From positions 1,640,001-1,704,000 of the forward strand of contig NZ_JBBKBA010000001.1 of NCBI RefSeq assembly GCF_038404985.1: a stretch of 64,000 nucleotides of DNA, given 5' to 3'. Source of the stretch: Ferrovibrio sp. MS7 (lineage in GTDB: Bacteria > Pseudomonadota > Alphaproteobacteria > Ferrovibrionales > Ferrovibrionaceae). Both the position numbers and the translations under genes were made by a program. Below are positions 43,270-51,176 of this stretch, in pieces; position 1 is the first letter of the stretch; each line of letters starts with the position of its first letter. The notes below the pieces were generated by a model. The model was not told the DNA's origin and searched no databases. It saw only the letters and a program-made list of their open reading frames with translations.

Positions 43270-43606
43270 GCGGCAGTGCTTGATGAGAATGGCGATGCAA
43301 GCGGCTAAATTTCGTGCGTATGCCCCTTTATCGACCGTGCACCTGCTGAAAAAGCAGAGACGCGGCGATGCGCACAATGCCGTTCGAACACGAATGGACG
43401 GCGTGGGAATCCGCTTTGCATCTGCTTTTTTTGTGCCTATAAAAACTGACGAGTTAGTAAAGTAAGGAAAATCGGTGCTGCAGGCGATGCGTGATCGCAA
43501 GCGGATTCCGTTAGGGGTGGCAAAGCGTTCAAGCGGTGGAGCAAGCGGCGGAATGGTCTGCAATTTGCAAAGCCTGGCGCAGTTTAAACGGAAGGAAATC
43601 GCGAAA
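43270..43606 (+). other. 337-base intergenic region before the second ABC operon
   Basis: No convincing gene is seen. The first part holds no clear terminator. The second half has the promoter and palindrome at 43415-43458, followed by a leader of roughly 150 bases. An open frame from 43475 continues into the binding-protein gene, but its translation (MLQAMRDRKRIPLGVAKRSS) is not a plausible signal peptide. Confidence 0.6.
43415..43458 (+). promoter_or_regulatory. Promoter with TetR-type palindrome, site D
   Basis: TTTGCA (43415-43420), 17 bases, TATAAA (43438-43443) is a strong sigma-70 candidate. ACTGACGAGTTAGT (43445-43458) begins 2 bases after the -10, over the expected transcription start, a classic repressor position. 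It matches site C (minus strand) at 11 of 14 positions and keeps the ACT...AGT arms. Confidence 0.6.
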
Positions 43607-44653
43607 ATGGAACAACTCAACCGGCATACACTTCTTCGTTCGCATCTCTTTGCGGCGGTACTGTTTTCCGCTGTCGCAGGCGCGGCGGTGCTGATGGCGC
43701 AGCCCGTGCAGGCGGCTGATCGTCCGGTCAAGATGCTGCTCGACTGGATCCATAACGGCCCGAATAGCGGCTTCGTGGTGGCGAAGGAGAAGGGCTTCTA
43801 CAAGGAAGCCGGCCTCGATGTTTCCATCGAGCAGGGCAAGGGCTCGGGCAGCACTGCTCAGCTCATCGCCAGCAAGGTTGCCGATTTCGGCTTTGCCGAT
43901 GGCTATGTCGTCACCAACGGCGTTGCCAAGGGCATGGACCTGAAGATGGTGGCAGGCGTGTTCCGCCGCAATCCCACCGCAGTGATCGCGCTGCAGAAGT
44001 CCAGCGTCACCTCGGCCAAGGAACTCGAAGGCAAGACCATCGGCATCGCCACCGGCGCCGCCCAGTTCCAGCAATGGCCGGCCTTTGTCGGCGGTTGCAA
44101 GCTGGATGGCAGCAAGATCAAGGTGGTGAATATCGATCCGGCCGGTTATGTCGCGTCGATGATCGCCGGTCAGGTCGATGCCGTCGCCGGCTTCGCCCAG
44201 GGCATGGTCCCGGGTATCGAAGTGCGCGCCAACCAGGATGCCCGCATCATGTGGTATGCCGATTGCGGCGTTAATGCGGTGTCCAATGGCATTATAGTCC
44301 ACAGCGATTTCCTCAAATCCGATCCGGCGGTGATCAAGAGCTTCGTTGCCGCCAGCCTGCGCGGCTTCCTCTATGGTCGCGCCAATCCGGCGGAGGCGAT
44401 CGATATCCTGAAGAAGTATCAGCCGAATCTGACTCCGGCGATTACCAACCGCGAGATGAGCATCTCCTGGACCAACTGGGTGACGCCTAACACAGCCGAC
44501 AAGCCGCTCGGTTGGATGTCGGAACAGGATTGGGCTTCCACCATCGAGGTTGCCAAGCAGTTCGGCGGCATGACCGCGGACCTGAAGACGTCGCAGCTCT
44601 ACACCAATGAGTTTGTGCCGACGGAAGCATCCTTCATTCCGCCTCAGAAATGA
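43607..44653 (+). CDS. NMT1/SsuA-type ABC transporter, periplasmic binding protein
   Basis: A 348-aa exported binding protein. The signal peptide covers about residues 1-36 (FAAVLFSAVAGAAVLMAQPVQAAD). The mature start RPVKMLLDWIHNGPNSGFVVAKEKGFYKEAGLDV is close to pyrimidine/riboflavin-precursor binding proteins of the ThiY type. The ATG at 43607 has GGAAGGA about 11 bases upstream and is the only start giving a good signal peptide. It works with the ATPase and permease that follow. Confidence 0.9.
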   Translation: MEQLNRHTLLRSHLFAAVLFSAVAGAAVLMAQPVQAADRPVKMLLDWIHNGPNSGFVVAKEKGFYKEAGLDVSIEQGKGSGSTAQLIASKVADFGFADGYVVTNGVAKGMDLKMVAGVFRRNPTAVIALQKSSVTSAKELEGKTIGIATGAAQFQQWPAFVGGCKLDGSKIKVVNIDPAGYVASMIAGQVDAVAGFAQGMVPGIEVRANQDARIMWYADCGVNAVSNGIIVHSDFLKSDPAVIKSFVAASLRGFLYGRANPAEAIDILKKYQPNLTPAITNREMSISWTNWVTPNTADKPLGWMSEQDWASTIEVAKQFGGMTADLKTSQLYTNEFVPTEASFIPPQK

Positions 44654-44680
44654 GTCGGGCGCAGGCTTAAGCGATGCAAT

Positions 44681-44715
44681 ACTGTCCCGCCGGGCCTGAA
44701 ACCTGGCGGGACAGT
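44681..44715 (+). terminator. Hairpin between binding-protein and ATPase genes
   Basis: ACTGTCCCGCCGGG (44681-44694) pairs with CCTGGCGGGACAGT (44702-44715): 13 Watson-Crick pairs plus one G-T, with loop CCTGAAA. No T run follows, so it may protect the upstream mRNA or reduce read-through rather than stop transcription. The arrangement mirrors the hairpin at 23650 after the other binding-protein gene. Confidence 0.6.
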
Positions 44716-44741
44716 CCAGCAGGTGCCTCTTGGAGTTCGGC

Positions 44742-45545
44742 ATGACACAGGGTGAAGCGGTACGCGGCCAGGACGACGCGTATCTGAATATTGATCACAT
44801 AACCAAGGTCTACAGCACGCCCACCGGCTCGGTCAGGGCGCTGGAAGAGACCACCATCAAGCAGCGGCCGGGAGAGTTTCTCTCCATTGTCGGCCCCAGC
44901 GGCTGCGGCAAGAGCACCTTGCTGATGATCGCGGCAGGATTATCCGCGCCTTCGACCGGGGCCGTGATTGCCGGCGGCAAGACCATTACCGCCCCGCGCA
45001 CCGATATCGGCATTGTCTTTCAGAGCCATGTGCTGCTGGAATGGCGCACTGTGCTCGGTAATGTCATGCTGCAGGCCGAGGCCCATAAAATCGAGAAAAG
45101 CGAGGGCGAACGCCGTGCCAGGGCACTGCTGAAATCGGTTGGCCTTGAGGGTTTTGAAGACAAGTATCCGCATGAATTGTCTGGCGGCATGCGTCAGCGT
45201 GTTTCGATCTGCCGTGCCTTGGTGCATGAGCCGAAGCATTTGCTGATGGACGAGCCATTCGGCGCTCTCGACGCGCTGACTCGTGATCAGATGATCCTGG
45301 ATATGCAGAAAATCTGCCGTGAACGCGCCATGTCGGTGTTGTTGATCACGCACAGCGTTTCCGAGGCGGTTTTCCTTTCTGACCGCGTCATCGTGATGAC
45401 GCCGCGGCCGGGCAAGATCGACCGTGTTCTGGAGATCGATCTGCCGCGTCCGCGTCGTCTGATCGATCGCGAAAGCCCGGAATTCAACCGCTATAACCGC
45501 GAAATCCTGGAGATGTTCCTGGCGCGCGGCGTGCTGCGCGAGTGA
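44742..45545 (+). CDS. ABC transporter ATPase (SsuB/TauB type)
   Basis: A 267-aa ATPase: Walker A GPSGCGKST (near residue 46), Q-loop FQSHVLLEWRTVLGNV, signature LSGGMRQRVSICRAL, Walker B LLMDEPFGALD and H-loop ITHSVSEAVFLSDRV. These are nitrate/sulfonate/taurine-type features. GGAG six bases before the ATG at 44742 decides the start over the TTG at 44730. Confidence 0.94.
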   Translation: MTQGEAVRGQDDAYLNIDHITKVYSTPTGSVRALEETTIKQRPGEFLSIVGPSGCGKSTLLMIAAGLSAPSTGAVIAGGKTITAPRTDIGIVFQSHVLLEWRTVLGNVMLQAEAHKIEKSEGERRARALLKSVGLEGFEDKYPHELSGGMRQRVSICRALVHEPKHLLMDEPFGALDALTRDQMILDMQKICRERAMSVLLITHSVSEAVFLSDRVIVMTPRPGKIDRVLEIDLPRPRRLIDRESPEFNRYNREILEMFLARGVLRE

Positions 45546-45590
45546 TGCCGGCTGCCTGTCTGCCGGCCTGTCGATTTATGAGGGGGTGCC

Positions 45591-46421
45591 ATGAGTGAAG
45601 ATGTCGAAGCTGCGGTGGAACGCCGCCGGCGCAATTTCGAGCGGCGTGAGAAGTTCAGCGTGGTGTTTTACCCGCTCTTCGCCATGTTCGTGTTGCTGGT
45701 GATCTGGGAAGTTCTCACGCTGGTTTTCAATGTGCCAGAATTCCTGCTGCCGAAGCCGACGGTCGTATTCCAGTCGATCCAGCAGAATGCATCGCTGATT
45801 CTGCGTGAAAGCTGGGTCACGGCGGCGGAGATTGCGCTTGGCTATTTGCTCAGTATCGCCGTAGGTGTGCCGCTGGCATTGGCGATTTTCCTCTGGCCGT
45901 TCTTCGCGCGCTCGATCTACCCGATCCTGATTGCCACCCAGGCGATGCCCAAGGTGGCGGTCGCGCCGCTGCTGATCGTCTGGTTTGGCTTCGGCATGCT
46001 ACCCAAAGTGCTGATCGCCTTCCTAATCGCTTTCTTCCCCATCGTCATCAACACGGTTATGGGTCTTACATCGATTGAGAAAGAGAAGATCTATCTCGCC
46101 CGCGCCATGGGTCTCGGCACCATCGACACCTTCTTCAAGATCCGCCTGCCGAACGCCATGCCGTCGATCTTTGGTGGCTTGAAGATTTCGATCACACTGG
46201 CCGTGGTCGGCGCGGTGGTGGGCGAGTTCGTTGGCGGCAATGCCGGCCTCGGCTATCAGCTCATTGTCGCCAATGGCGCCATGGACACGCCGATGCTGTT
46301 CGCTCTGCTCTTTGGCCTCACCTTGCTGGGTATCGGCATGTTCCTGCTGGTCGAACTGGCCGAGCGGCTGATCGTGCCGCGCCATATGATTGGCGCTGGC
46401 GGTGGCCGCGAGATGATCTGA
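45591..46421 (+). CDS. ABC transporter permease (SsuC/TauC type)
   Basis: A 276-aa BPD_transp_1 permease with about six transmembrane helices. The ATPase-contact EAA region reads EKEKIYLARAMGLGTIDTFFKIRLPNAMPSIFGGLK (about residues 163-198). A GAGGGGG ribosome site precedes the ATG. It is followed 2 bases later by the dihydroorotate-dehydrogenase-like gene, which is therefore in the same transcript. Confidence 0.93.
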   Translation: MSEDVEAAVERRRRNFERREKFSVVFYPLFAMFVLLVIWEVLTLVFNVPEFLLPKPTVVFQSIQQNASLILRESWVTAAEIALGYLLSIAVGVPLALAIFLWPFFARSIYPILIATQAMPKVAVAPLLIVWFGFGMLPKVLIAFLIAFFPIVINTVMGLTSIEKEKIYLARAMGLGTIDTFFKIRLPNAMPSIFGGLKISITLAVVGAVVGEFVGGNAGLGYQLIVANGAMDTPMLFALLFGLTLLGIGMFLLVELAERLIVPRHMIGAGGGREMI

Positions 46422-46423
46422 TT

Positions 46424-47431
46424 ATGTCGATTTACGAGACGGCGCTGCGCCCGCTGCTGTTCCGGTTGTCGCCGGACCGCACCCACGAACTGGCACAGCT
46501 TGCCCTGCGCTGGCCGCTGCCCTGGCAATTGCTGTCGCGGCTTTCCGGTTTGCGGGAAACTTCTCTGGGTGAAGGCAGTGCCGGTCTCGAGACCAATTAT
46601 GCCGGCATCAAGCTGGCTAATCCGATCGGTCTGGCTGCTGGCTTCGACAAGAATTGCGAATTACTGGATAGCCTGTCCAAGCTTGGTTTCGGCTTCCTCA
46701 CTGTCGGTTCGGTGATGCCGGTGCCCCGCTTTGGCAATCCATTTCCACGCCTGGTGCGCTATCCAGATAAAGAAGGCATTGCCGACTCCATGGGGGTGCC
46801 GAGCAAGGGGCGGGCCTATGCAGTGGAGCGGCTTAAGCAGTTCGATCGCCGCCGCCGCATCCCACTGATCTGCAATATTGGTGGCTTTTCCGCTGAGGAG
46901 ATTGCGCAGGGCTTTGTCGATGTCGAGCCTTATGTCGATATCGTCGAACTCAGCCTGATGTGTCCGAATGTGCTGAAGCCGGGCGAGGTTTTCGATTATA
47001 CCGGCATGCTGCGCGATGTGCTGCGGCGTATCGACAAGCGGCAGAAACCGGTGACGGTGCGGATTCCGAATGACGTTGCGGTATCCGATGCATTGCTTGG
47101 CGCGTTGCTTGAGGCCGCCGTGGCGGAAGGTGTGGCCGGGATCAAGATCGGCGGTGGCCGGCCGGTGCCGGAGCCGGGGCTTGGCACCGGGCGCGGTACG
47201 CTCCATGGCCGTCCCATTGCCGATGCCGCCTTGGAAAATCTTAAGCGGGCGGTCCGGCTGGCCAATGGCCGGCTGTCGATCAAGGGCAATGGCGGTGTCT
47301 TCACTGCGGCCGATGCCCGGGCCATGCTATCGGCCGGTGCCGCCTGCATCGACCTCTATTCCGCTTTTATCTATCGCGGCTGGACCATCGCACGTGATAT
47401 CAACCGCGGGCTTGCCACCGGCAAGCCCTGA
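46424..47431 (+). CDS. Divergent dihydroorotate-dehydrogenase-like flavoenzyme
   Basis: A 335-aa FMN TIM-barrel protein. The N-terminal helices (LFRLSPDRTHELAQLAL) and ANPIGLAAGFDKN block look like class-2, quinone-linked PyrD. Several active-site features differ: the catalytic segment is LMCPN with Cys180 where class 2 has Ser (SSPN), SMGVPSKG replaces the orotate-binding MGFNN, and the Lys of VKIAPD is replaced (VRIPND). LYSAFIYRG near the C-terminus keeps the FMN phosphate site. It is therefore unlikely to be the cell's pyrimidine enzyme. Embedded in an importer operon, it may reduce or oxidise the imported ring. Confidence 0.78.
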   Translation: MSIYETALRPLLFRLSPDRTHELAQLALRWPLPWQLLSRLSGLRETSLGEGSAGLETNYAGIKLANPIGLAAGFDKNCELLDSLSKLGFGFLTVGSVMPVPRFGNPFPRLVRYPDKEGIADSMGVPSKGRAYAVERLKQFDRRRRIPLICNIGGFSAEEIAQGFVDVEPYVDIVELSLMCPNVLKPGEVFDYTGMLRDVLRRIDKRQKPVTVRIPNDVAVSDALLGALLEAAVAEGVAGIKIGGGRPVPEPGLGTGRGTLHGRPIADAALENLKRAVRLANGRLSIKGNGGVFTAADARAMLSAGAACIDLYSAFIYRGWTIARDINRGLATGKP

Positions 47432-47477
47432 TCCGGCTTTTCAGCGGAAAAGATAGCAAAACTAGGGACAGCCCAGT

Positions 47478-47557
47478 CAGTCTATAGTATAGATTGAGAA
47501 TCAACCGCATCTGATTCAAACGGGCAGAAGCGGGTCGCCCCTATTTGCAAACGTTTG
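47478..47557 (+). promoter_or_regulatory. Two palindromes upstream of the tetR gene
   Basis: CAGTCTATAGTATAGATTG (47478-47496) has nine-base arms with one mismatch around a central G, and includes a TATAGT-type -10. A perfect CAAACGTTTG lies at 47548-47557, 15 bases before the start codon. Either could be an autoregulatory operator. Neither resembles the ACT-N8-AGT sites A-D, so self-control and regulon control may not use the same site. Confidence 0.4.
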
Positions 47558-47571
47558 TCTGAAGCGGGCTT

Positions 47572-48303
47572 ATGACCATGGTGAAGAAGACTCTGTCCTC
47601 ACGGCGCGGCGCGGCGGCTAAAGCACAATCGACTGCCAAAGCGCTATCGACGGCGCCGAAGCGCAAGCGCGATGCGGAACAGAGCCGGCGGCTTATTCTG
47701 GAGACGGCTCTGCGGCATTTTGCCACCAAGGGCTATGACGGTGCCCGGGTCGACGACATCGTTGCCGAGACGCATCTCAGCAAGAACATGCTGTATCACT
47801 ATTACGGCAGCAAGGAAGAACTATTCGTCGCCGTGCTGGAAACGATCTACGAGCGCTTCCGCGGCCGCCATGGCGAAATCGCCATCGCTGAACTGGAGCC
47901 GGTGGAGGCTTTGCGGCAACTGGTGGCGGAAACCGCCAAGGCACTGATCCGCACGCCGGAAATCATTTCGATCCTGAACACCGAGAATCTCTACAAGGCG
48001 GCCCATATCAAAAGCTCGAAGAAGATCCGGATGATCTATGATCCGCTGTTTGGCGATCTTGGCCGGGTGCTGGAGAAGGGGCAGAAGGCCGGTGTGTTCC
48101 GCGCCGAGATCGAGCCGTTGCAGCTCTATATCTCGCTCTCGTCGCTGGTCTATCACTATCTATCCAACGGCTACACGCTGTCGGTGATCCTGCGGCAGAA
48201 TCTGCTGTCGCGGCAGAATGTCGCCGAACGCATCAGTCATGTGGAAGAAATGGTGCTGCGTTTCTGTGTGCGTCCGGAACTGGCAGCCAAGTATATCGGC
48301 TAG
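47572..48303 (+). CDS. TetR/AcrR-family transcriptional regulator
   Basis: A 243-aa repressor-type regulator. The helix-turn-helix lies at about residues 37-83 (RLILETALRHFATKGYDGARVDDIVAETHLSKNMLYHYYGSKEELF), after a basic, Ala/Lys-rich N-terminal tail. The C-terminal domain (TetR_C-like, about 95-235) is the ligand and dimer part. It is the only TetR gene seen in the window and lies just after the operons with TetR-type palindromes, so it is the best candidate for their regulator. Its stop codon is shared tail-to-tail with the diguanylate cyclase gene (CTAG). An in-frame ATG at 47578 is an alternative start. Confidence 0.9.
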   Translation: MTMVKKTLSSRRGAAAKAQSTAKALSTAPKRKRDAEQSRRLILETALRHFATKGYDGARVDDIVAETHLSKNMLYHYYGSKEELFVAVLETIYERFRGRHGEIAIAELEPVEALRQLVAETAKALIRTPEIISILNTENLYKAAHIKSSKKIRMIYDPLFGDLGRVLEKGQKAGVFRAEIEPLQLYISLSSLVYHYLSNGYTLSVILRQNLLSRQNVAERISHVEEMVLRFCVRPELAAKYIG

Positions 48304-50027
48304 GCATTCCTCGGCATGGACGGCTGCTGGAATATCACCCGGTTGCGGCCTGTCGACTTGGCTTTATAGAGCGCCACATCGGCGCGGTCGATGCTATCCT
48401 GGATATCCTCGTCCGCTTCGGCGAATACGGTGCAGCCCAGGCTGACGGTCAACTTCAGCGGCGGTGCTTCCGGCAGGGCAATGCCAGATTCCGCGATCAT
48501 GCTGCGCACACGCTCGGCATAGGCATTGGTGGCGGCGGCATCGGTTTCCGGCAATATCACAACGAACTCCTCGCCGCCGAAGCGGCCAACCAGATCGCTG
48601 TCGCGGGCCGCCGCCTTCAGCCGTTCGGCCACGGCGCGGATGGCCAGATCGCCCACCGCATGGCCATGGGTATCATTCACCGATTTGAAGTGGTCGATAT
48701 CCACCACCACGATGCCGATAGCGCGATTGTAACGCCGGGCCAGGGAGACCAGCCGCTCGGCTGAGTCGAGGAAACCGCGACGGTTCAGCAGGCCGGTAAG
48801 CGGATCGCTTTCGGCAAGCTGGCGCAGGCGCTCGACATCGCTGGTCAGTTTTCGCGCTTCCGCATTCTTGGAAGCGATATCCTCGGCGGCATGAGCGAGT
48901 TGTTCCTCGGCGAGGCCGATGCGGCGCAGCAGCGAGCGCAAGGCGCGCGACAATTCCGCCACTTCACGCGAGCCGCCGGCTCGCGGCAGGGTGTCGCCGC
49001 CGAGACTACGGCCGAGGCGTTCGGCATCGGTGGTCAAGCTCCGGATCGGGTGGGTCAGGCGCCGCGCCAGCAGCCAGGCGCCCAGGCTACCGGCGAGGCT
49101 GAGCAGCAGGCCAATGCCGGCGGTAATACCCACTAGGTTGCGCACCGGAGCATTCGCCACGTTGGCCGGCTGCTGCGCGATCACTACCCAGCCGAGTCCC
49201 GGATAATCGCGATGGCCGCGCGTGGCGGCAAAACCGGTGAGCCATTGCTCTGGTTGGGCGCCAAAGTAAATGCCGACGCCGCGCTTCTGCGTCAACAGAT
49301 GCTTCATGGTGTTCTGATCAAGCAGAATGCGGCCACGACTTTCGCCCAGCAGCACCCGGCCATTGTGGTCCAGGATGGAAACACGGGTACGGCTGGGCCG
49401 AGATTCCCGCAGCAGCACATCGCGCGCTTCCGCCGCCCAGTCCCAGCTCATATGCGCAGCCAGCACACCGAGCAGGAGGCCATCCTTGTCTCGTATTGGA
49501 TACGCGACATCGACAAAGCGGAAGGGTTCGTCATCGCTGCGCGGGCCTAGCAGCTTGGCCAACAGCACCGCATCATGCACATCGCCAACGAAAGGTCCGG
49601 CCAAGCCACCGCTGAACCAGGGGCGCTGCGCCACCGACAATCCCTCCAGCATGCCGCGCGTTGCGGCGCGTACCGTGCCGGCGGTATCGGCAAAGCCGAT
49701 CCAGGCATAATCAGGATAACTCTGCTGCAATTGCTCCAGGCTTGACCTGAGCACAACGGGATCGCCGGTCCAGATATCACGCAAGGGTTCCAACTTCGCG
49801 AGCGTGCCGATCTCGCGATAGCGCTCGAACATGTCATAATCCAGCCGCGCTGCCATGGCCACGGCGAGATCGGCCATATGGCCGCTGACTAGTTCAGCGG
49901 TGCGTTGGCGCGCAAACCAGCCCGCGCCCGCCGAGGCCATTGATACCAGCAGGACGCAAAGCGCTCCAACGGCTACGGCCATTTGTACTTGCACGGACAT
50001 CCGTCCGATGGCGGCGGCAACACGCAA
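48300..50027 (-). CDS. Membrane diguanylate cyclase with periplasmic Cache sensor
   Basis: A 575-aa protein: TM helix (about 10-35), periplasmic double-Cache-type sensor (about 38-275; GFADTAGTVRAATRGMLEGLSVAQRPWF, VRIxDHNGRVLLGES-like), TM helix (about 285-310), HAMP (about 312-365), short coiled coil, and GGDEF domain (about 405-570). The catalytic loop is GGEEF (484-488) and the product-inhibition site RDSD (475-478) is present, so it should make c-di-GMP under feedback control. The start is TTG at 50027, favoured because AAAGGGAG lies just upstream whereas the ATG at 50000 has no ribosome site. Confidence 0.93.
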   Translation of the reverse strand: MRVAAAIGRMSVQVQMAVAVGALCVLLVSMASAGAGWFARQRTAELVSGHMADLAVAMAARLDYDMFERYREIGTLAKLEPLRDIWTGDPVVLRSSLEQLQQSYPDYAWIGFADTAGTVRAATRGMLEGLSVAQRPWFSGGLAGPFVGDVHDAVLLAKLLGPRSDDEPFRFVDVAYPIRDKDGLLLGVLAAHMSWDWAAEARDVLLRESRPSRTRVSILDHNGRVLLGESRGRILLDQNTMKHLLTQKRGVGIYFGAQPEQWLTGFAATRGHRDYPGLGWVVIAQQPANVANAPVRNLVGITAGIGLLLSLAGSLGAWLLARRLTHPIRSLTTDAERLGRSLGGDTLPRAGGSREVAELSRALRSLLRRIGLAEEQLAHAAEDIASKNAEARKLTSDVERLRQLAESDPLTGLLNRRGFLDSAERLVSLARRYNRAIGIVVVDIDHFKSVNDTHGHAVGDLAIRAVAERLKAAARDSDLVGRFGGEEFVVILPETDAAATNAYAERVRSMIAESGIALPEAPPLKLTVSLGCTVFAEADEDIQDSIDRADVALYKAKSTGRNRVIFQQPSMPRNA

Positions 50028-50247
50028 GCCAGCTCCCTTTCCTTACCGGCCTAAATCACCACCAGTCTAGCCGCAGGTTCTGGTGAGATGAACCGGTTTT
50101 CCGGCTTCGTCTACGTTGGTTTGGTTGAGGGATGGTGTTGGAAGGCGCGGAAAAGTAATGACGTTCGGAAATTTCGCCTAAGCTGTCGCCCCACACATAA
50201 TCCAGAATACTCGAAGTTCCGGTTGGTTGTCGTCAGCAATGTTTCTG

Positions 50248-50928
50248 TCAACGCGCAACAAGGTGAAAAGAGAGTGCAGCGTCATCCCATGCCATATTCC
50301 AGGCGAGACTGGTTTCGCTCCCCTGGCAACGCTCCAGGCGCAGGCGCCAACAGGGGCGATAACCGTCGCTGTTAACCCAATCGATATGCCAGCGTGTGAG
50401 TGCGGCAGAGGGCTGGCTATCGCGGCGCAGCAGGAAGCCGATGCCACCGCCCTGCTTGGCAGCGCTCTGTAGGCGGTGTGTCTCGGCCAGGTTGATGCTG
50501 TCGATCTCGGCCACCACGGCGCCATAGCCGAGTTCGCTCAAGCCTTCCTCGATCGACCACAGACGATCATCGGCTCGGCGGGCGGAGACAATGGTGAGGC
50601 GGCGATGATCGAGGCCGAACTGCAAGAGGCCAGACGCATGGAGACTGGAATCGGGCGTTACCCATAGCACTTCGCCACAGCGCGGATTTTGTCCGAGCAG
50701 GGCCGCGAGGAAGCCGGTGATGGCGCCGCGATCCCCGGTCATTTCATGCAGGGCGCCGCGCGCCAGGCCTTGGCCGGGCAGCGCCTGCTCGATCTCTGGC
50801 AGGCCAAGCTTGAGAGCACTACCGCCGATCAATCCGCCGCTGGTGAGCCTGGAAAGCTGTTGGCGCAGATGGTCAATGGCCGGGCTGAAAAGGGGCGCTG
50901 GGCTGCGGGGGATCGGGCTGTAATGCAT
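50248..50928 (-). CDS. imuA: ImuA-like RecA-fold protein (SOS mutagenesis cassette member)
   Basis: A 226-aa protein of the ImuA/SulA-related family. LPEIEQALPGQGLARGALHEMTGDRGAITGFLAALLGQ matches the family's N-terminal region, with a degenerate Walker A lacking the Lys-Thr pair, and DRLWSIEEGLSELGYGAVVAEI follows. The ATG at 50928 has GGAGG six bases upstream, ruling out the 50982 start. ImuA normally precedes imuB and dnaE2 and helps error-prone translesion synthesis; here the downstream gene is a diguanylate cyclase. The partners must lie elsewhere or be absent. Confidence 0.82.
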   Translation of the reverse strand: MHYSPIPRSPAPLFSPAIDHLRQQLSRLTSGGLIGGSALKLGLPEIEQALPGQGLARGALHEMTGDRGAITGFLAALLGQNPRCGEVLWVTPDSSLHASGLLQFGLDHRRLTIVSARRADDRLWSIEEGLSELGYGAVVAEIDSINLAETHRLQSAAKQGGGIGFLLRRDSQPSAALTRWHIDWVNSDGYRPCWRLRLERCQGSETSLAWNMAWDDAALSFHLVAR

Positions 50929-50953
50929 GGTGGCCTCCGTGGCTGAGGCATAT

Positions 50954-51000
50954 GTTCTACTATTGATCTTATAAAATCGCAAAATGTTCTTTTTATGAAC
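50954..51000 (-). promoter_or_regulatory. AT-rich promoter region of imuA with possible LexA-type sites
   Basis: Two candidates lie upstream: GTTC-N7-GATC (50954-50968) and GTTC-N7-GAAC (50986-51000). The alphaproteobacterial LexA box is GTTC-N7-GTTC in direct orientation, so the first has one mismatch when read on the minus strand (GATC-N7-GAAC) and the second is inverted. The match is suggestive only. Confidence 0.3.
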
Positions 51001-51091
51001 TTGAATTTTCCACTATTTTGTATGAGAACGCGAATGCCAGCCACCAGATACAGGGTTCCCTTCGCCGTCTGCACAGGTGACGCAGAAATGA

Positions 51092-51121
51092 GAACGGCGG
51101 CATCGCAGGATGCCGCCGTTC
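51092..51121 (-). terminator. Terminator hairpin after dctP
   Basis: A perfect 13-base-pair stem, GAACGGCGGCATC, with a four-base GCAG loop, lies 56 bases past the stop of the leftward dctP gene. No long T run follows, but it is the only strong hairpin between the TRAP gene and imuA. Confidence 0.65.
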
Positions 51122-51176
51122 CGGGAAGGCTCAAGCCGGCGACCAAGTCCAGAGGGACCCAGCCGCCAGGATTGGG

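Noticed and set aside
41707-43731. Reverse-strand open frame of 674 codons over the NMT1-type protein, cupin and the next promoter gap
   Set aside because: It is remarkable in crossing intergenic DNA, but it covers two recognised genes and a promoter, and its translation shows no family resemblance or low-complexity-free core.
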